Positions 1-14,915 of a DNA stretch of 64,000 nucleotides are shown piece by piece (within the stretch, counting starts at the first letter, position 1; every line of letters starts with the position of its first letter). Origin of the DNA: Zopfochytrium polystomum (Eukaryota > Chytridiomycota > Chytridiomycetes > Chytridiales > Chytridiaceae); NCBI GenBank assembly GCA_025765615.1, contig JAIVFJ010000051.1:1-64000 (forward strand), read 5' to 3'. The translations under genes were made by a program, and so were the position numbers. Below the pieces are notes generated by a model. The model ran no database searches, was not told where the DNA came from, and saw only the letters and a list, made by a program, of their open reading frames with translations.

Positions 1-37
1 CTCTCTCTCTCTCTCTCTCTCACTCTCTCGCTGCTCT

Positions 38-113
<76 letters not shown>

Positions 114-1462
114 CTTCTTTCTTTGTCTCTTGAAAGCCGACGACCAAACGCCAAACGCCCTGCGGACATCTGCCGCTCCTGCATGCTTGTCGCACAATTT
201 CTTTCTTCTCCCCAATTCCGAAGAAAAAACAAAAAAAAAAAAAAAAAAAGCCACCTTGTCGGCTGCCTCCTTCCTTTTTTGGGCTTCGTGTCGCTGACTG
301 CAAGGCGCGCGGGGAATCCCGCGTTGCGTCGGCTACGCCGCCTCCCACCCAATGCATCCATCGTTCAGGTAGGTCTGCTTGAGTGCTGGGTGGGTGCTTG
401 GATGGATCGATCGATTATTTATTATGGATTACGTTGGCGTTTATTCTTTTCATTTTTTGTTTTCGCGACGCGTTCAGGTTTTGCATGAATTCTTACTTTC
501 GGCTAATCTTGGACAAAAGGAACGCGATGGTTCGGTACTGGTTCAAGCTCCAGGAGACCCCACGAACGATACTAACTAGTCGCAATACCCACATTTTAAA
601 TGCATGGAAAGGGAAAATCGCACCAGAAGCAGCGCAAGTCCCGTCTAGTGCTGTATTTCCCTATTTTCAAAGTTCTCCGGCGTGCGAAGGAAGTGGGGTC
701 CGCGTTTCAATCACGACCACACACAGGCGCCACGTCTCTCTCTCCCTCTCTCTCAATCGCTCTTTCTCTTCCTTCGGCGGATTTGAAAGCGACAACGATG
801 GCCGAAGGTTGTCTGGATGCGGTCGCACGGCACGGCAGCGGTGGGCGACGGCCGTTAGTCACTTTCTTTCCTCCTCCTCTATGTACCCTTTTGAATTCGC
901 TTGCGACAGCGCGAGCTTTCATCTTCTTTCCCCCCCCTTTCTATGTACCCATTCGTTCTGGTGGGCGACGACGATGGTCTTGCGACCGCCGTCGCCACGT
1001 AGCGGTGGCAGACGTCTCCCCTTTCCCCCTTTCCCTTTCTCTCTCTTTCTCTCAGCCTCGGCTGGCGTGCGGGCCGGCGGCCCATTGAGTTGGGAGTGGT
1101 AACGTGGTTGGACGTATGTCTTCCAAACCTGAACGGCAAATTTGAAGGGGCAAAAGTGGCATCTGCCACAATGTCGATCAAAGTAATACCGCCGTCACAG
1201 CCCGGCCTTACAAGGATCAGCTACCCCACTGAGAAGCGCTGGCTGAGGGACTATTCAAGCGTCGCCAGGTACACCCGTATGTGTGGAACTGGGCTGTCAC
1301 TCCAGGCCATGTCCCCACAACCCCTCACAAAGCACCGCCACCCATCGTTGCCAGCACCCTCTCCCTCCAAGCACTCGCAAGATTGTTCCCTCCATCCTGA
1401 CCTGCTTCTGCAATCTGATCTCCTCGCCAAGTTACCGCGCCAGACGCGCTGTCCTAGTGACC
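1..1462. other. Microsatellite-rich intergenic start of window
   Basis: Positions 1-117 are almost pure (CT)n and 231-249 is an A-run. The rest is C/T-rich with further short CT tracts around 735-775 and 1028-1055. Open frames here are low-complexity and match no family I know. The last few hundred bases are probably the promoter and 5' untranslated region of the carboxypeptidase gene that starts at 1463. Confidence 0.6.
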
Positions 1463-3285
1463 ATGGCGCTCCTCCTCGGCGGCCTCATACCCCTCGGCCT
1501 GTTTTACATCACGCTGTACTACCACGCGAGCCCGCACTTTCACTTGTGGCACGCCTCGGCAATCTCAGAGGCTACCAAAAATCAGATGTTGGATGTAGGG
1601 TTGGAGGCACAAGCCAAGTTTCTTGTCGGAGAGCTTCCCTGGGCGGACGGCGCAGACCGGATCGGAGAAAGTTATGCAGGAACGATAGATGTGAGGTGAG
1701 CATTTCAACTTGCAGGTTAAACAATGCATTTTGCGAAGTGATATTGTTGGGTCCTGGCACAACTAAATGAAATTCATTTAGATCCTTCCCTGACGGATGG
1801 GCCGATCGGTCAGACGGAACCGAGTCCAGCGTTGCTTCAATCTTCTTTTGGTTCTTTCCCGCAATCAACCCATCGCCGACGCCACCGCCTCTCATTATCT
1901 GGCTCCAAGGCGGACCGGGATCGAGCTCCATGATTGGCCTGTTTAACGAGATGGGCCCACTCCATGTCGGTCCGGATCAGCAGATTCGACGCAACCCCGA
2001 GACGTGGAACCGCAACTGCTCGATGCTCTTTATTGACAATCCAGTTGGGACAGGGTACAGCTTTGTCGGGTCGCAAAAGAAGGAGGTGCTCGGCGCGAAG
2101 GTACGGCGCAACGTCCGAGAGTTTGCGGTTCAGCCGGACGGTGTGGGTGGCGGTGACGAAGGTGTTGGTCAGCTGGTGGTGGAACAAGAGGAGGAAGTGA
2201 GCGATAATACTTTCGGGGACGTTGACGCTGACGGCAGTGTCTCCAGTGACAACGACGCAGAGCCAGCGTACGCAGAGGGCTACGTGACGAACCAAGCAGC
2301 AGCGGCGCGCGACCTCTTGCTGTTCCTTGTTGAGTTTTACACGATATTTCCCGAGCAGCTTGCCGCAGAACTATTTATCATGGGCGAGTCTTACGCGGGC
2401 AAGTACGTGCCGCACTTTGCGGACGCCATTGTGGTGCACAACGACAAGATTGATGCGGAAGCTTCGAATCGCGGCGACGACGGTGCTGGGGCTATCGCCG
2501 TCGCTGCGTCGACGAAAGCAAAGATCCCACTGGCGGGGATTGCGATAGGGAACGGACTAACGGACCCAGTGACGCAGATTGTGCAGCACGCGCCGTTGGG
2601 GCTAGCACTGGGCCTTCTTTCGAAGCGGCAGGCGGCGGAGATGGACGTCGTTGCAAGAGAAGCCGTCCGGCTGGCAGAGGCGGGACGGTGGGTGGACGCG
2701 ACGCGCCGACGGGTGGATCTTTTCACATACTTTCAAAACGTGACGGGCGGAGTCAACTGGTATGACGTGCGGCGCGGAGACACAAGCATCCTTTGGGATG
2801 ACATGAACGCCCTTCTGGAGACGCCCGCAGTGCGCAAGGCGCTGAACGTTCCAGACGTGGTTGGGCTCGACCCGATCCGGCGGCAAGTCAAGAACCAGGA
2901 CGTGATCCGGCACCTCGAGGCAGACGTGATGAAGACAGCAGTTCCACCGGTCGAGCGGCTTCTCGCGCGCGGGGTGCGGATGCTGGCGTACCAGGGGCAG
3001 TTTGATTTCCGGGACGGCGTGCTAAGCTGCAACGAGTGGATCGAGGGGCTCGACTGGAGCGGGCGGGATGGCTACCTCGGTGCCGAGCGCAAGGTTTGGC
3101 GGCTTGCTTCGTCAAACGGCGGCCGCGGCGGTGGCAGCGGGCAGGGCGGTCCTGGCCGGGTGGCGGGGTACGTGACCCAGCACGCGCACTTGCGGCGGGT
3201 GGAGGTTCTCCTGGCCGGACACTTGAGTCCGATGGACGCGGGGCAAGCGACGCGCGAGATGATCGAGTCGTTTGTGTTTGGCTGA
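1463..3285 (+). CDS. Serine carboxypeptidase (S10 family, CPVL-like)
   Basis: Exons 1463-1695 and 1782-3285; intron GTGAGC...TTTAG; 578 residues. The start is the first ATG followed by a hydrophobic signal/anchor (about residues 1-22). S10 peptidases remove C-terminal residues in the vacuole or secretory pathway. The sequence shows the oxyanion-hole motif LIIWLQGGPGSSS, the nucleophile motif GESYAGKY (Ser near 280), the Asp region GQFDFRDG (near 485) and the His motif LAGHLSPMDAG (near 557), so the triad looks complete. The residues after the first exon resemble the vitellogenic carboxypeptidase-like branch more than yeast CPY. Two oddities stand out: an acidic insertion of about 65 residues between the YSF motif and GYVTNQ (2068-2280), and a Gly-rich loop (about 3115-3155) before the His. 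The insertion could hide an unspliced intron, but the frame stays open. Confidence 0.9.
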
Positions 3286-3991
3286 GTCTGGTAAAATACA
3301 AAAAAATCCTCTGACGGTATTTACTATTGAGCGATAGTTGAGAAGGTCGCCGTGTTGTCCCTTCCAATTGGACCTCCTGGGCGGGGGTGCGGGGTTCGAA
3401 TTTGGCTAGTCAATATCCGAAGCAATGCAACCCCTATATATGGAAGGGAGCAGGCACCCCCCAATTCGTGTCAGAGAAGGCCGCTATTGCACTTCTCCGC
3501 TCATTTTCGCCGCCACGCCGTTCAAGCCACTCATAGCCACCCGGAGCGTCGCTAGCAGCGAACCCGCTGCCAGCCGCTCCGCAACCCTTCTTGAGCGCCA
3601 TCGCGTCGAACGCGTCTGTCGCCACAGGAGCCGTGGGCGTAATTGTTTGTCGTCATTGTAGGTTCACGCAGGTCTATACTTTCTAGAAGGGGCGTCTACG
3701 AGCAGGCACTCCCTATATAGAAACCGCAACTGGCTGCCAACTTCGCAGTAATACACGATCCCCTCAACGAAAGCGAGCGAAAGTTGGTGCGAGCTCAGGT
3801 ATTGGAAGGCAAAAAAAAAAAAAGATTTGCGCCCAGTGTCTGCCCATAAATGGGACGCTAGTGGTTCAAAGACTGGTTCGAGGTGCCACCCGACCGGTGG
3901 CGGAACAAAGAACTGAAGTTTCTTTTTCGACAACCCTTGCGCAGTCGGTCACTCGCCCACCGGAAAAAAAAAAAAAAAAGGAGAGCTCCAC
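3286..3991. other. Intergenic
   Basis: About 700 bp between two plus-strand genes. It holds A-runs near 3810 and at 3963-3980, the latter directly before the next start codon. I see no convincing coding sequence or RNA gene. A GGTTCGAAT box near 3395 lacks a matching cloverleaf. Confidence 0.5.
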
Positions 3992-5359
3992 ATGCTGACG
4001 CTGCTCGACCTGCCCGACGACGTGCTGCTGCGAATCGCAGAAGTCTTGCGCAACCTCGAGGACTTCGTGCTGACCGCATCCACCTGCCGGCGGCTGCGCG
4101 CCGCGCTCGCCCTCGCCTCGCCGAAACCCATCCTGCGGCTCGCGGACCGCGTCGCCCCGACCTTCTTCTCCCCGCACCCAGACTTCCTGGCCCTCGCGAC
4201 CGCCCGCCAGCTCGCCCACTGGGTCGCCGGCGCCCCGGCCTCGCGCACCCCCCGCCTCGTCGCCGCCTTCCGCAGCGGCCCGCGCGGCATCCTGGACCTC
4301 GCGCTGCACAGCGACGGCGCCGACGGCGTGGGGCTGACGCTCCCCGCGATCCGGCGGCTCCACGCGCTGCGCACTTCGCTGATCAACCCGCTCGACGCGA
4401 CGATCGACGCCATGATCGGCAAGGAGTGGTACGCGCAGGAAAACTTTTGGAACTCGAGCGACGTCGCGGACCAATACACGCTGTACGCCGACGTCGGCGC
4501 CGCCACGCTGCAGGCTCTGTTGTACGGCGAGCTGTTTGCCCCCGCGCTCGACTCGTTCCTGGACCCCGCGGACCACAGGCTCGCGCCGTTCCGCGCGCTG
4601 GACGCCGACGTGCGCATCGAGTTTGTCAAGTACTGCGTGCCGGACTGGATCTGCGATCCGATGCGGTACCCGGAACCCCGAGAAGACGGCTTTGAGGTCG
4701 CCGCGACGGGGCCGTATGCGCCGCTGCCGCTGACACCAAAGTCGAAGGGGAAGAAGGCGACGGATAGGGACGTACAAGGTGAGGAATGGCACGATGTGGC
4801 GGAGCAGGACGAGGAAGGACAAGAAGAGGATGAAGACGAGGACGATGGTGTGGAGCAGCCACAGCGGTACTTGCCCGGCCACCAGACGGCGCTGGCGCAC
4901 CTGTTTGGCAGCCTCATGCGCGGCAAGCTGTGGAAGCGAGCGTGGCAGCGCGTTCTGGCCGAAGTCGGGGCCCTCGCGGACGACGGCGATCCCGCGGCTG
5001 CCGGGTGGCCGAGCGAGTGGCGGGCGAAGCTAAGGGTGATTGACGAGCAGGAAGCGCCGCGGACTGGCTGGGGCGACGACTGGCGGTTTGGACTGTTCTG
5101 GCGCGCGGTGACCCAGGTCGGCGGACTGGAGGGCATGGCGCCGGTGGCGCAGTTTAAGGGAAGAGAGGACGGCCGCGACGTGGTCGTGATGAAGCCGGAA
5201 TGGCGGGCTCGTATCCTACGCATCCGCGACCAGGCTCTTGCTCTCGCCGAGGCTAACAGGCCAGCGGAAAAGTCGTTTCGAAAGAGGCCCATTACGGTGT
5301 CCCAAGCACCGGACTTTGCGGCCGAGTTGCTTGTTTGCTGTTCGTCAATGTGGGGTTGA
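3992..5359 (+). CDS. F-box domain protein
   Basis: Single-exon gene of 455 residues, ATG at 3992, stop TGA at 5357. The first 40-50 residues form an F-box: LPDDVLLRIAEVL, then a Leu/aromatic helix and the STCRRLRAAL motif. F-box proteins bind Skp1 and recruit substrates to SCF ubiquitin ligases. The rest (about 60-455) has no repeat I recognise, so the substrate class is unknown. Around 4740-4860 is a basic then strongly acidic low-complexity linker, probably disordered, between two alpha-rich halves. The gene is very GC-rich with strong third-position GC, unlike the AT-richer Rictor and polymerase genes further on. A long open frame on the opposite strand is a by-product of that bias. Confidence 0.7.
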   Translation: MLTLLDLPDDVLLRIAEVLRNLEDFVLTASTCRRLRAALALASPKPILRLADRVAPTFFSPHPDFLALATARQLAHWVAGAPASRTPRLVAAFRSGPRGILDLALHSDGADGVGLTLPAIRRLHALRTSLINPLDATIDAMIGKEWYAQENFWNSSDVADQYTLYADVGAATLQALLYGELFAPALDSFLDPADHRLAPFRALDADVRIEFVKYCVPDWICDPMRYPEPREDGFEVAATGPYAPLPLTPKSKGKKATDRDVQGEEWHDVAEQDEEGQEEDEDEDDGVEQPQRYLPGHQTALAHLFGSLMRGKLWKRAWQRVLAEVGALADDGDPAAAGWPSEWRAKLRVIDEQEAPRTGWGDDWRFGLFWRAVTQVGGLEGMAPVAQFKGREDGRDVVVMKPEWRARILRIRDQALALAEANRPAEKSFRKRPITVSQAPDFAAELLVCCSSMWG

Positions 5360-5825
5360 TTGACCAGTTCAATTTTGATCGACCAGTTCAGCCCTACGCG
5401 AAAGTCACTGACGGTTTTTGGTTTTCTATGCTGCGAGATGGGCAAAATCACAACACCTTTGCTCCACATATCAAAAAATTTGAGGGCCGCCGAAGATATT
5501 CACTTTGAACACAAACCTAATGGTGACTTGAATCATTCGACAATTTCAACCTTATGGCCTGGGCGCAAGTTAAGTGCCAAGTAAGAGAACATTCCGCTAG
5601 CATACATACTGCACGAAGGCCACTGCAATATCGAATTGTTGGAAGCCGTCAGTGTTGATTTTGAAATTCGGGATCTCCTTGCTCAACTTCACGGAAGTGA
5701 AGCCGCGACCGCAAAGTCCAAGCGAAGAAAGCACCTCAGACCTCTTGCTTTTCTTCTTTATTTGAGTTCGACTTAGTCCTGGTTTCTCTCTCACGCGTAT
5801 TACCCCACCGAAACCCGGCAACTCA
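5360..5825. other. Intergenic between convergent genes
   Basis: Separates the 3' ends of the F-box gene (+) and ALG8 (-). I see nothing coding; it presumably holds both 3' untranslated regions and polyadenylation sites. Confidence 0.5.
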
Positions 5826-8233
<2,408 letters not shown>

Positions 8234-8510
8234 AGTGGTCTCAGCTGGCTTCATGGCAGGAAGCAGTCGCGCGAGATGACGTTCGGTGTTCGGTGTGGGT
8301 TGGACAAGTCAGTTGGAGTTTCGTGACAAGTCGCGCGTGAGGGCTGTGTCTGCTTGTCCGGTCTGTCTGCCAGCCTATGCCTGGGCCGGCTACTCGGCAG
8401 ACAAACAGAAGTTGACCATTGCAGCGTTCATTTAAGGGTGGGCGCGAAGCACGGGGGGTGATCGCGAGCCTCGTGAGAGGAAGGGAGTGAGAGAGAGACA
8501 GAGAGAGAGA

Positions 8511-8588
<78 letters not shown>

Positions 8589-8688
8589 AAATCTGCTCCC
8601 GAGCATAATACTTTGTTGGTACTACCGTTCGTTCCTGCGAGCTCATCCTCACGCGTTCACCATCCAGATCGACCTCGGCATTGCAGCG
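8234..8688. promoter_or_regulatory. Divergent intergenic region with (GA)n tract
   Basis: About 455 bp between the starts of ALG8 (-) and the SulP transporter (+), so it must hold both promoters. A (GA)n tract occupies roughly 8488-8586 and would lie in the 5' untranslated region or core promoter of the transporter. I see no clear TATA box. Confidence 0.5.
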
Positions 8689-11600
8689 ATGGACACTCGT
8701 GGTGACGGCGAAGGCGACGGCGACGACGGCGACGGCGATAACGAGAGCCAACAGCACGCACCACAACCATCGCAGGCGTCGCCTGTGCCGCCGCTGGAAT
8801 GGGACTCCGCCATTGCCGCCGCAACCCCGCCGCTCCTCTCCAATACATTCCGAAGGGACGCAGCCGCAACCTCATCTCCAAACGCAGTCCTATCCACTCC
8901 CCCCATCGCCCCGCCCGCCATCATTATTCGGACCCACCATGCCGAAGATGAGCTTCAGCACCTGTGGCGTATATTCACAGACGTGTTTCCGCGCGCCTCA
9001 CGCCGCCCGTCTCCCAAGAACTACGGAGACGTCAGCCCCGAGTTTTCAGAGCCATTTCCACCTCTACCTATTGCAGACCCAGAGATGCCCACGACGGTAG
9101 ATCCAGCACCGCGGGAAGCACCGCGCCGCTCTCCATTGTTTCGTGCCACCCGACGAAGGCCACTCGCCGAGCAGGATTTCCGGCGACCGGCCAACGCTGC
9201 TCGCGTGCCGCCCCATGTAGGAGGCCCACCACAACAGTTTCTCAGCTCGGCTCCGGACAGGCGTGAACTCCGCTTCCGACGACGGCTGCGGGGAGATCCT
9301 CCACTAGTTGAAAAGCCTCCGATTGTGCACTGGGCGAATCTATCCACACTTTTGAGAAGAAACCTGCCCATCTATAACACTATTTCAAAGTACAACCTTC
9401 GCCGATTCCTTGGTGATCTTCTTGGTGCGGTCAATGTTGCTCTGGTTCTACTTCCACAGTCTGTTGCCTGTAGGTTTACCGTTAGGTTGATTTTTGTGTC
9501 CGTGCCTAATTTTGTCTGACAACCCCGCCCACACCTGTAGTTTCAAGTCTCGCCCGAGTCAACCCTTCGCAAACGCTTCTATCAGCCATTTTTCCACTCT
9601 TACTTTACCCACTTTTTGGAAGCTCGTCTCTTTTGTCAGTAGGTGAGCTTCCAATGATTGACTTTCATTGGTATTGCGCCAACGTCATTTCTTCATTTCA
9701 CAGGCCCTGAGGCAGTGATCAGCGTTATTGTCGGCTCAACAATACAATCTGAGCAGCAGTCAAATCCCGACGCAGACTATCCAGTTGAGCATGTTGCTTC
9801 GACGCTCGCCCTAATGGTCGGACTTTTTGCTATCCTACTCTCAATGATGCGAGCCGGGTTCGTTGACCAGCTGTTGAGTGGATATTTGCTCACGGGATTT
9901 ATGATTGGTTTGTTTGAACCGTTGACCGTTGGCAAATTCCAATTTGTTTCCTTCTTCCACACTGCAGGGCTTTCTTGTCTTATCATAATGAACCAAGCGC
10001 CGCAACTGCTCGGCCTGTCCATTTTCATCAACGCCCAGGTATGCAGTGCAGTTGTGCTCTGGAAACAAGCTTGGTTGCCTCACATTTCAATTTTGCGTCG
10101 CTTCAGGATCCATCCATAACAAAAATCACGACGATTGCCCGAAACCTTTTGAACAGTCGTTGGATCACAGTCGTGATATCCTTTTCAAATATTGCATTTC
10201 TCCTGACAGCCAGAACCCTGAAACGAAAGTTTTCAAGCAAAATTCGTTTTTTGAAATATGTGCCGGAGATCGTAGTCTTGACCGTATCAATGACTGCCAT
10301 CTCGTATGGCCTTGACTTAAGGTATTGTTAATCGGAATTGGCCTAGAGGAACCTTGCATGTCTGAAATTCTTTATTTGACCAGTTCGAGGAATGTCAATG
10401 TACTTGGCGTCATCGATGCAAGGGTGCCGTCACCGACGCCTCCACCGACAAGCTTTTCGTTGCTGACCAGTTTGATTGAGCCGGCTGTTGTTGTTCTTCT
10501 GGTGGGGTAAGCTGTGAATAGGAACAAAGCGACTCATGTAACGTAACAGGTCGGCTATATTGAGTGCCAAGCGGTGACAAGAAACATCAGTTCTCGCTTA
10601 GGTGAGTACCGCTACGCTTCACCCTCAATGTGGTTTAACTAATATGAATCTAAATAGGACGTGTTCCCTCTGGAAATCGCGAGTAAGGGGCTTTGGGCAC
10701 TTGAAACAAACTGATATATCTTGTAAAGATTGTTTGCGCTCGGCTTCTCCAACTTGGTCAGCTCCTTCTTTGGAACTATTCCCACTTTTGGTGGAATGAC
10801 CCGTTCTCGTCTTCTTGCAAACACGGGAGCTCGCACAACTCTCTCGAACATCATGGCCGGCATAATCATTTTGATTTTATTTTTGTATATGGAGTCCGTT
10901 TTGAAATACCTTCCGCGCTCGACCCTTGCCTCTATCGTGACCGTAGGTGCAGTCGGCTTGGTGGACATTCAGGAAATCAAATTCGTCTTTTTGTTAAGGT
11001 GAGACAGCTTTACCGTCCCTCGAGATATTGCTTGCTAAATATCCGAAAAGATCTTGGACAGAAATCGGAATGTTTCTTTTCACCAGTATCATCACCGTAG
11101 TTACCAGTATCACTGTCGGTGTTCTCATTTGCATTGCCTTTTCGACCCTTCTCATACTCCGCAAGACGACAACATCAGTGATGACCGTGATGGGGCGAGT
11201 TCACCATTCGCGGCGCATTGTCACGCCGTCCCTTGCCCAAATGAATGAATATCCGACGGGTCTTGGCGGCACAGGACTGCGGACGGACAGCGGCAACGGC
11301 CGTTCTTTTCTACTGGAGAACAGTGGGCCTGCGGCTGATGATCAAGGTTCAATCAGGGGCACGGTGAAATCTACGAAGGACGATTCTGCTGATTTAAATG
11401 GCGGTCCACCGCCCATTAAAACGAGAGGAAACAACAGCAATCCTAGTTTAAACAACTCTGGTCGGGGTACAGACGCCATAACATCCAGCATGACCGCCAG
11501 AGAAGGTGAAAGCGACTCAGATTCGGACGAGGAGGTTACCAATGATCGCATGAGTACCACTGTGTCGCTTGATTACGCGACCCGCGACCGAACAGATGCC

Positions 11601-13688
11601 CCGGTTGATATGATTCGAGGGATGTCGTTCCAGAGTGGGCGACTTACTTCGCAATCTGGGACCTCGATGGCACGTCAGTCCAGCCTAGTTAATCCTAACC
11701 GGCAAAGCTTGGGAAGAAACAGCGTCACATTTGCTGGTCCAGACATGCCGTTTCCACCACGGCGGGACAGCACGTTTTCTAGATTGAGGGAGACAATAAC
11801 AGTGCGACATTCCAGTGAGATGCCACCACTACCGACCCATCCTGCCCAACAAAACAAGCCACAACCGACTCAGCCACCTGTTGCTGGCTCGTCGGTACCA
11901 CCAGAGGAGAATCCGGTCTCCAATAGTTCTCCCGCAATTTCAGCGGCTGCCGCGTCGGTTGCGGCTGCCCGATCGACGGCTGCAGGTGGTCGTCGCTCAG
12001 TCCAGCTCATTACGATCTTGATGGACCGCCCCCGGTTTGTCAGTATTCGCGAACACCCTGATGCAGAACTCTTGGATGGTTTGCTGATACTGCGCGTGGA
12101 CGTTCCCATCTTGTTTTACAACGTCGGGAGGTTGCGTCGCACTATTGAGTCACTTATGCGTGCCCAGCTGAGAATGTGGCGCGCGAGGAAGGCCAGGGAA
12201 GAGCTTGAGCGCGAGGAAGCGGAGGCTGAAGCAGCCGCGGCGGCGGCTGCTTATCAGAACGATTTTGATGGGTGGGACGGAGAAGAAATCTGCGGTACCG
12301 GCAAAGACGAAGACTTTGACGGGCTCGAGAAAGGTTCGACCATGCATACTGCAATGGATCATGAGGGTCTGGGCGTGTCGACGCCAGGCGGAGCCAATTC
12401 GAGTTTTCCAATGGTTGAAGTTAGTGGCAGCAGCGAAACGCTTCTCACAGACGACATTACTCCCAGTGCTACTCCAGAGCCTGGCTTGGTTACCGCACCA
12501 GGGCCCTCTGTCGCGTGGGCGCCAGGACTCACTCCAAGACTACAGGTCACACCCCCTCTGGGGATGAGGAACCTGTTTCAGCCGCCTACCCCTCCTCCAG
12601 CCAGTTCCCTTCCCAATCAAGACATTGCCGTAGACACAGTGCCTCCCGTTGCTGCAGGAAGAAATCAAGGCTTTCTTACACCCCACCACTATCTGAATGT
12701 CATGAACCAGGAGCCAAGAAACTTCCGACATCCCAGGCCGTACGACCCAGAGGCAACCGTCACGTCACGAGACATTTACTTCTCAAGTGCCGTCGCCGAC
12801 ACAGGCCCTCCCACCACTCCGAGCGGTATCGCTTTGCGGTCTCCACAGACTCATCCAGAACGCCCAAACCTTCGAACCCTGAGCGGGTTTTTAAGCAGCC
12901 TGCGGATTGGCAGACGAGAGCGTTCGAATTCTGCTCCGGCTGGCAGTGGACTGCCCCAACCTCAGTCGATTTTGCCACTGCACCAGTCCGAAACTGCTGG
13001 TTCGTCCATCCCGTTGCAATCCATAAGCCACTTGGGATCCCACGCTTCTACTGCACATATCTACGATCCCGAAATGACGGTCGGCTCGGACATATTCACT
13101 CCGGCGACGCTGGAGGAGCTGCGCGCAGCGGCCACGCGGGCCAACGCGGCTGGCACGATGGCAGGCGGTGGTCCGGATGCCTCGAAGGGCGACGATGTGC
13201 ACCAGTCAAAGGGCACGTGGAAGCGATTTTTTGACATCCCAAGTGTGCTCGAGCGCCTTCGCCACCGGCGACAGCTCGGCGCTATCGTCGGACTGTACGG
13301 CCGCGACGAGGACGCGGTGATCCACCCGCTGCCGCTCCACCCTCGACTCAACCCTGCCGCCGACGGCCACTCGGAGGCCTTTATATCGCTCGAGAAGGCA
13401 GTCCACACCATCCTGCTGGATCTCTCGCACTGCTTCGACATGGACTCGGCGGGTACGTTTGTTCTGCGCTCCATAGTGGAGATTTTTGCCAAGAACGGGA
13501 TTCGGTTCTGCCTGTGCGGCGTGCACGATTTTCAGATGCGTCTCTTCGAAAGGGCAGGTATGAGAGAACTACTCCTTGGAAACGTTTTCGCAGACATCGA
13601 GGCCGCCGTGGAAGAGATTCAGGATGGGCTGGATGAAGTGATATGGAGAGACCAAGACGGATTTGTCACTAGTCGAGAGGCGAAGTAG
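8689..13688 (+). CDS. SulP-family anion (sulfate-type) transporter with interrupted STAS domain
   Basis: Nine exons: 8689-9469, 9541-9642, 9704-10038, 10107-10321, 10384-10501, 10550-10601, 10658-10682, 10729-10998, 11051-13688; 1,511 residues. SulP/SLC26 proteins move sulfate and other anions across membranes. A disordered 230-residue N-terminus precedes the transport core, whose motifs include LVLLPQSVAF, SSLLSVGPEAVISV, VGYIECQAVTR and FALGFSNLVSSFFG. The cytoplasmic tail holds a STAS domain in two pieces: strands and helix at about residues 955-1005 (RFVSIREHPDAELLDGLLIL) and the rest at about 1412-1500 (HTILLDLSHCFDMDSAGTFV), split by some 400 disordered residues. The region from about 680 to 940 is also disordered and Ser/Pro-rich. 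Exon 7 is only 25 nt. The exon 5 donor (GTGGGG at 10502) is weak but gives the conserved frame. Substrate is not determined by sequence. Confidence 0.88.
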
Positions 13689-14915
13689 ACAATCGAGTGA
13701 TTCCCGAATTGAATCGACTGTTTAGAATTCTATTCTCGTTTTGAATTCTTGTTGGTGTCACAAGAACACATACCCTGATTGATTTCTCTCATTTTTTTTT
13801 TTTTTTTTTTTTGTTTTTTGTTTTTGGTGCTCTTGCTGAGAGTTTCTCTACAACATTGTTTTTCCCAACAAGTTGGCTTTTTCTTGGTTGAAATTCTAGG
13901 CTTGACCAATAGCCCCATACAGAATCCGCCAGAACCCACTCTAAAAAAGACCTTACTCGTCTGGCGGGGGTCACGTTGAGCAGTGTTGGCGACTTTCAAA
14001 GTGGTTGTCTCCGTCTGACGGGAGGTGTTTCGCTGTTTGCACCATCTCGCATGGAACCAAATAAGGGAGGAAGGTTTTGTTCAGCCCGAGGGAGCGGCCG
14101 CCAGAGACTGGGGGTGAGACAAACAGCCGCGCCGGGCCAATCGGGTGGGTTCCTTCCATTCCATCGTTCTTTCATTTCTTTCGCTCTCGTTCTCATCTCT
14201 CTCCTCCACCGTCAAACAAGCGGAGCAAGGGATTCACAGGAGCACAGGTCAGCCTGCCATGCCATCATGCCATCTCCTCCACCCTCCCCCCCGATCTCCC
14301 GCGCAAAATCCCACCTGGTCAGCCCCAACCGCTTACCGTAGGCCCCATTTTGAACCCGAAGCCTGCGCTGGCCCCAGCTGCAAACGCGACGACGCTTCTC
14401 ACCGTGCCCTGAGAATGCGTGGGTCAAAGGGGCCAGTGAGCCAGTGCGAGGGAAGAAGGGCTGTTGGGTGAACTCGCGGGCCAGCTGGCTCTGCCTGCCC
14501 GGGAGCAACAGCTCCCGCTTGCATGACAGAGTGTCCACGCCGCGCCGTTAGGTAGGGCAGGGCGAAACCATGACGAACGCTGCGCGCGGAGTAATGATTG
14601 ATTGATTGGTTTGTTGCCGAGAATCATTGAAATCGTCGGTGGAACGGCGATATCTGTCAAGGAACAGGGTTGGGACCGAATGCTCCCCAATCGAGCTGTC
14701 GGTCGTCATACAGCATCTGCAGCGAGTCTCGGTTGTGGGGGCTTTGACGAGGCGGAATTGACGCCTTGCATGACCAACGCGCTGCCGGAGCTGAAGACAC
14801 GATCGTGACATGATGATGAATTCGTCCGCGCTAACTGGGTTTATTTCTCTCCCTTTCAGCTACAATAAGAGTTACAGTACAGCCAAATCGAACGCGGTTG
14901 TTTCATTTTCGCACC
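13689..14915. other. Intergenic
   Basis: About 1.2 kb between two plus-strand genes, with a T-run at 13792-13812. A minus-strand frame of 87 codons starting with ATG at 14811 has no family resemblance and I do not call it. The last few hundred bases should contain the promoter of the kelch gene. Confidence 0.5.

Noticed and set aside
383..1102. 239-codon open frame near the window start
   Set aside because: Ser/Phe-rich low-complexity sequence over CT-rich DNA with no conserved motif.
3385..3405. GGTTCGAAT box suggesting a tRNA gene
   Set aside because: The flanking bases do not form a five-pair T-stem or an acceptor stem.
3860..3890. Second GGTTCGA B-box-like element
   Set aside because: No complementary stems in the correct positions.
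3949..5469. 506-codon open frame antisense to the F-box gene
   Set aside because: Its sequence is Ser/Ala/Arg low complexity produced by third-position GC bias; the plus-strand frame has the F-box and a clean ATG.
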